From positions 2,535,480-2,599,479 of the forward strand of contig NZ_LMCU01000001.1 in NCBI RefSeq assembly GCF_001424905.1: 64,000 nucleotides of DNA. The letters are read 5' to 3'. Positions 63,169-64,000 of this stretch are shown here, piece after piece (position 1 is the first letter of the stretch; each line of letters opens with the position of its first letter). Under the pieces are notes generated by a model. That model did no database searches. It was given only the letters and a program-made list of their open reading frames with translations, and was not told where the DNA came from. Position numbers and translations under genes: made by a program. This DNA comes from Leifsonia sp. Root112D2. Lineage in GTDB: Bacteria; Actinomycetota; Actinomycetes; Actinomycetales; Microbacteriaceae.

Positions 63169-64000
63169 GCATCCACGAGCAGACCTCCGTGCGCAGTTCC
63201 CACCAACACCGAGCGGTGCTCTCCACCGCCGTTGAGGCACTCCCGGCGGGCGAACGGCCGCATCCCGGCCCGCTGGCCCTGCTGCCCAGGCCCAATGCGC
63301 TGTTCTCAGACGCTGTGGCGGCTGGAGGCGGCCAGGTTGAGGAGCTCTCCGCAGACACCCGTGCGCTGGTCTGGCTTTCCACGCAGGGCGCAGAGCAACT
63401 GGCCGACGCGCTCGACACGAACCCCCAGATCGAATGGGTGCAGCTTCCGTGGGCGGGCGTCGACGGCTTTGCCCACGTGCTGGCGGCGAAGGCCCGGCCC
63501 GGGCTGCTCTGGACGAGCGCGAAGGGTGCCTACGCCGAGCCCGTCGCCGAGCACGCCCTCACGCTTGCTCTGGCCCTGCTGCGGGTGCTGCCAACACGGG
63601 TGCGCGCCACGAGCTGGAGCAGGGTGCCCGAGGGACGTTCGCTCTACGGGCTCAACGTCGTGATAGTCGGTGCTGGGGGCATTGCCATCGAGCTGTTGCG
63701 TCTGCTCGCGCCTTTCGATGTGACCACGACGGTGGTGCGACGCTCGGCGGCCCCGGTCGCCGGTGCGGACCGCACCGTGGCATCCGATGCTCTCGACGAT
63801 GTGCTGCCCGAGGCCGATGTCGTGTTTGTAGCCGCGGCGTCGACCGCGGAGACGGCCCAGATGTTCAGTACCCGGCAGTTCGCGCTGATGAAGCCCGTCG
63901 CACACATCGTGAACATCGCGCGGGGGGCGCTCATCGACACGGATGCGCTCGTGACGGCACTGAACGACGGCGAGATCGCCGGGGCCGGACTCGACGTGAC
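63165..64000 (+). CDS. D-2-hydroxyacid dehydrogenase, C-terminus cut by window edge
   Basis: The visible 278 residues form an NAD-dependent 2-hydroxyacid dehydrogenase. NVVIVGAGGIAIELLRLL is the nucleotide-binding loop; VAHIVNIARGALIDTDALVTALNDGEIAGAGLDV carries the catalytic Arg and Glu-region. The catalytic His should lie beyond the edge. The N-terminal region is divergent from the better-known SerA or glyoxylate reductases. Substrate unknown. The ATG at 63165 overlaps the ABC ATPase stop codon. Confidence 0.88.
   Translation, partial: MSIHEQTSVRSSHQHRAVLSTAVEALPAGERPHPGPLALLPRPNALFSDAVAAGGGQVEELSADTRALVWLSTQGAEQLADALDTNPQIEWVQLPWAGVDGFAHVLAAKARPGLLWTSAKGAYAEPVAEHALTLALALLRVLPTRVRATSWSRVPEGRSLYGLNVVIVGAGGIAIELLRLLAPFDVTTTVVRRSAAPVAGADRTVASDALDDVLPEADVVFVAAASTAETAQMFSTRQFALMKPVAHIVNIARGALIDTDALVTALNDGEIAGAGLDV

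Overview
The window is 64 kb of high-GC, gene-dense actinobacterial chromosome. Gene order (leuS-comEA-comEC-holA-rpsT; lepA-hemW-hrcA-dnaJ-rsmE-HIT-phoH-ybeY-CBS protein-era; leuA-recO-uppS; dusB-dgt-dnaG), frequent GTG starts, many 4-nt stop/start overlaps and abundant GGATGC/GCATCC words point to order Micrococcales, most likely family Microbacteriaceae. This is inference from layout; no 16S gene is present. I see no prophage, insertion sequence, CRISPR array, rRNA or tRNA. No stretch over 300 nt lacks a gene; the largest gaps (about 160-190 nt) hold promoters or a leader. The first and last genes are cut by the window edges.

Layout. 1-4.2 kb: two MFS transporters, an SDR oxidoreductase and a UbiA prenyltransferase. 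4.2-10.4 kb: an alpha-glucoside locus (LacI regulator, GH13 glucosidase, lipoprotein binding protein, two permeases, no ATPase) with phased operator-like repeats. 10.4-13.6 kb: a minus-strand App1-phosphatase / HTH_42 / FUSC operon. 13.8-17.9 kb: a TetR regulator and an osmoprotectant ABC importer. 17.9-25.2 kb: leuS, comEA-comEC, holA, rpsT. 25.3-31.2 kb: an epimerase and an iron-siderophore module behind a candidate iron box. 31.2-43.5 kb: translation, heme and heat-shock core genes with a CIRCE element, plus tandem DUF1990 and tandem DUF4870 pairs. 43.6-52.3 kb: histidine kinase, response regulator, MacB-type exporter, membrane esterase and a large aminoacyl-phosphatidylglycerol-synthase-like protein, together resembling an envelope-defence module. 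52.3-64 kb: leuA behind a leucine attenuator, recO, uppS, a DsbA-like protein with a coupled 48-aa cysteine protein, a YbaK-type deacylase, dusB, dgt, a DUF4282 protein, dnaG, an orphan ABC ATPase and a 2-hydroxyacid dehydrogenase.

Two window-wide patterns stand out. At least nine genes have a TANNNT -10-like hexamer 6-7 nt before the start codon, the signature of leaderless mRNAs. Ile ATA codons are almost always followed by a G-initial codon. Most of the region is core metabolism; the best candidates for new biology are the 43.6-52.3 kb module, the small cysteine protein and the alpha-glucoside operator array.
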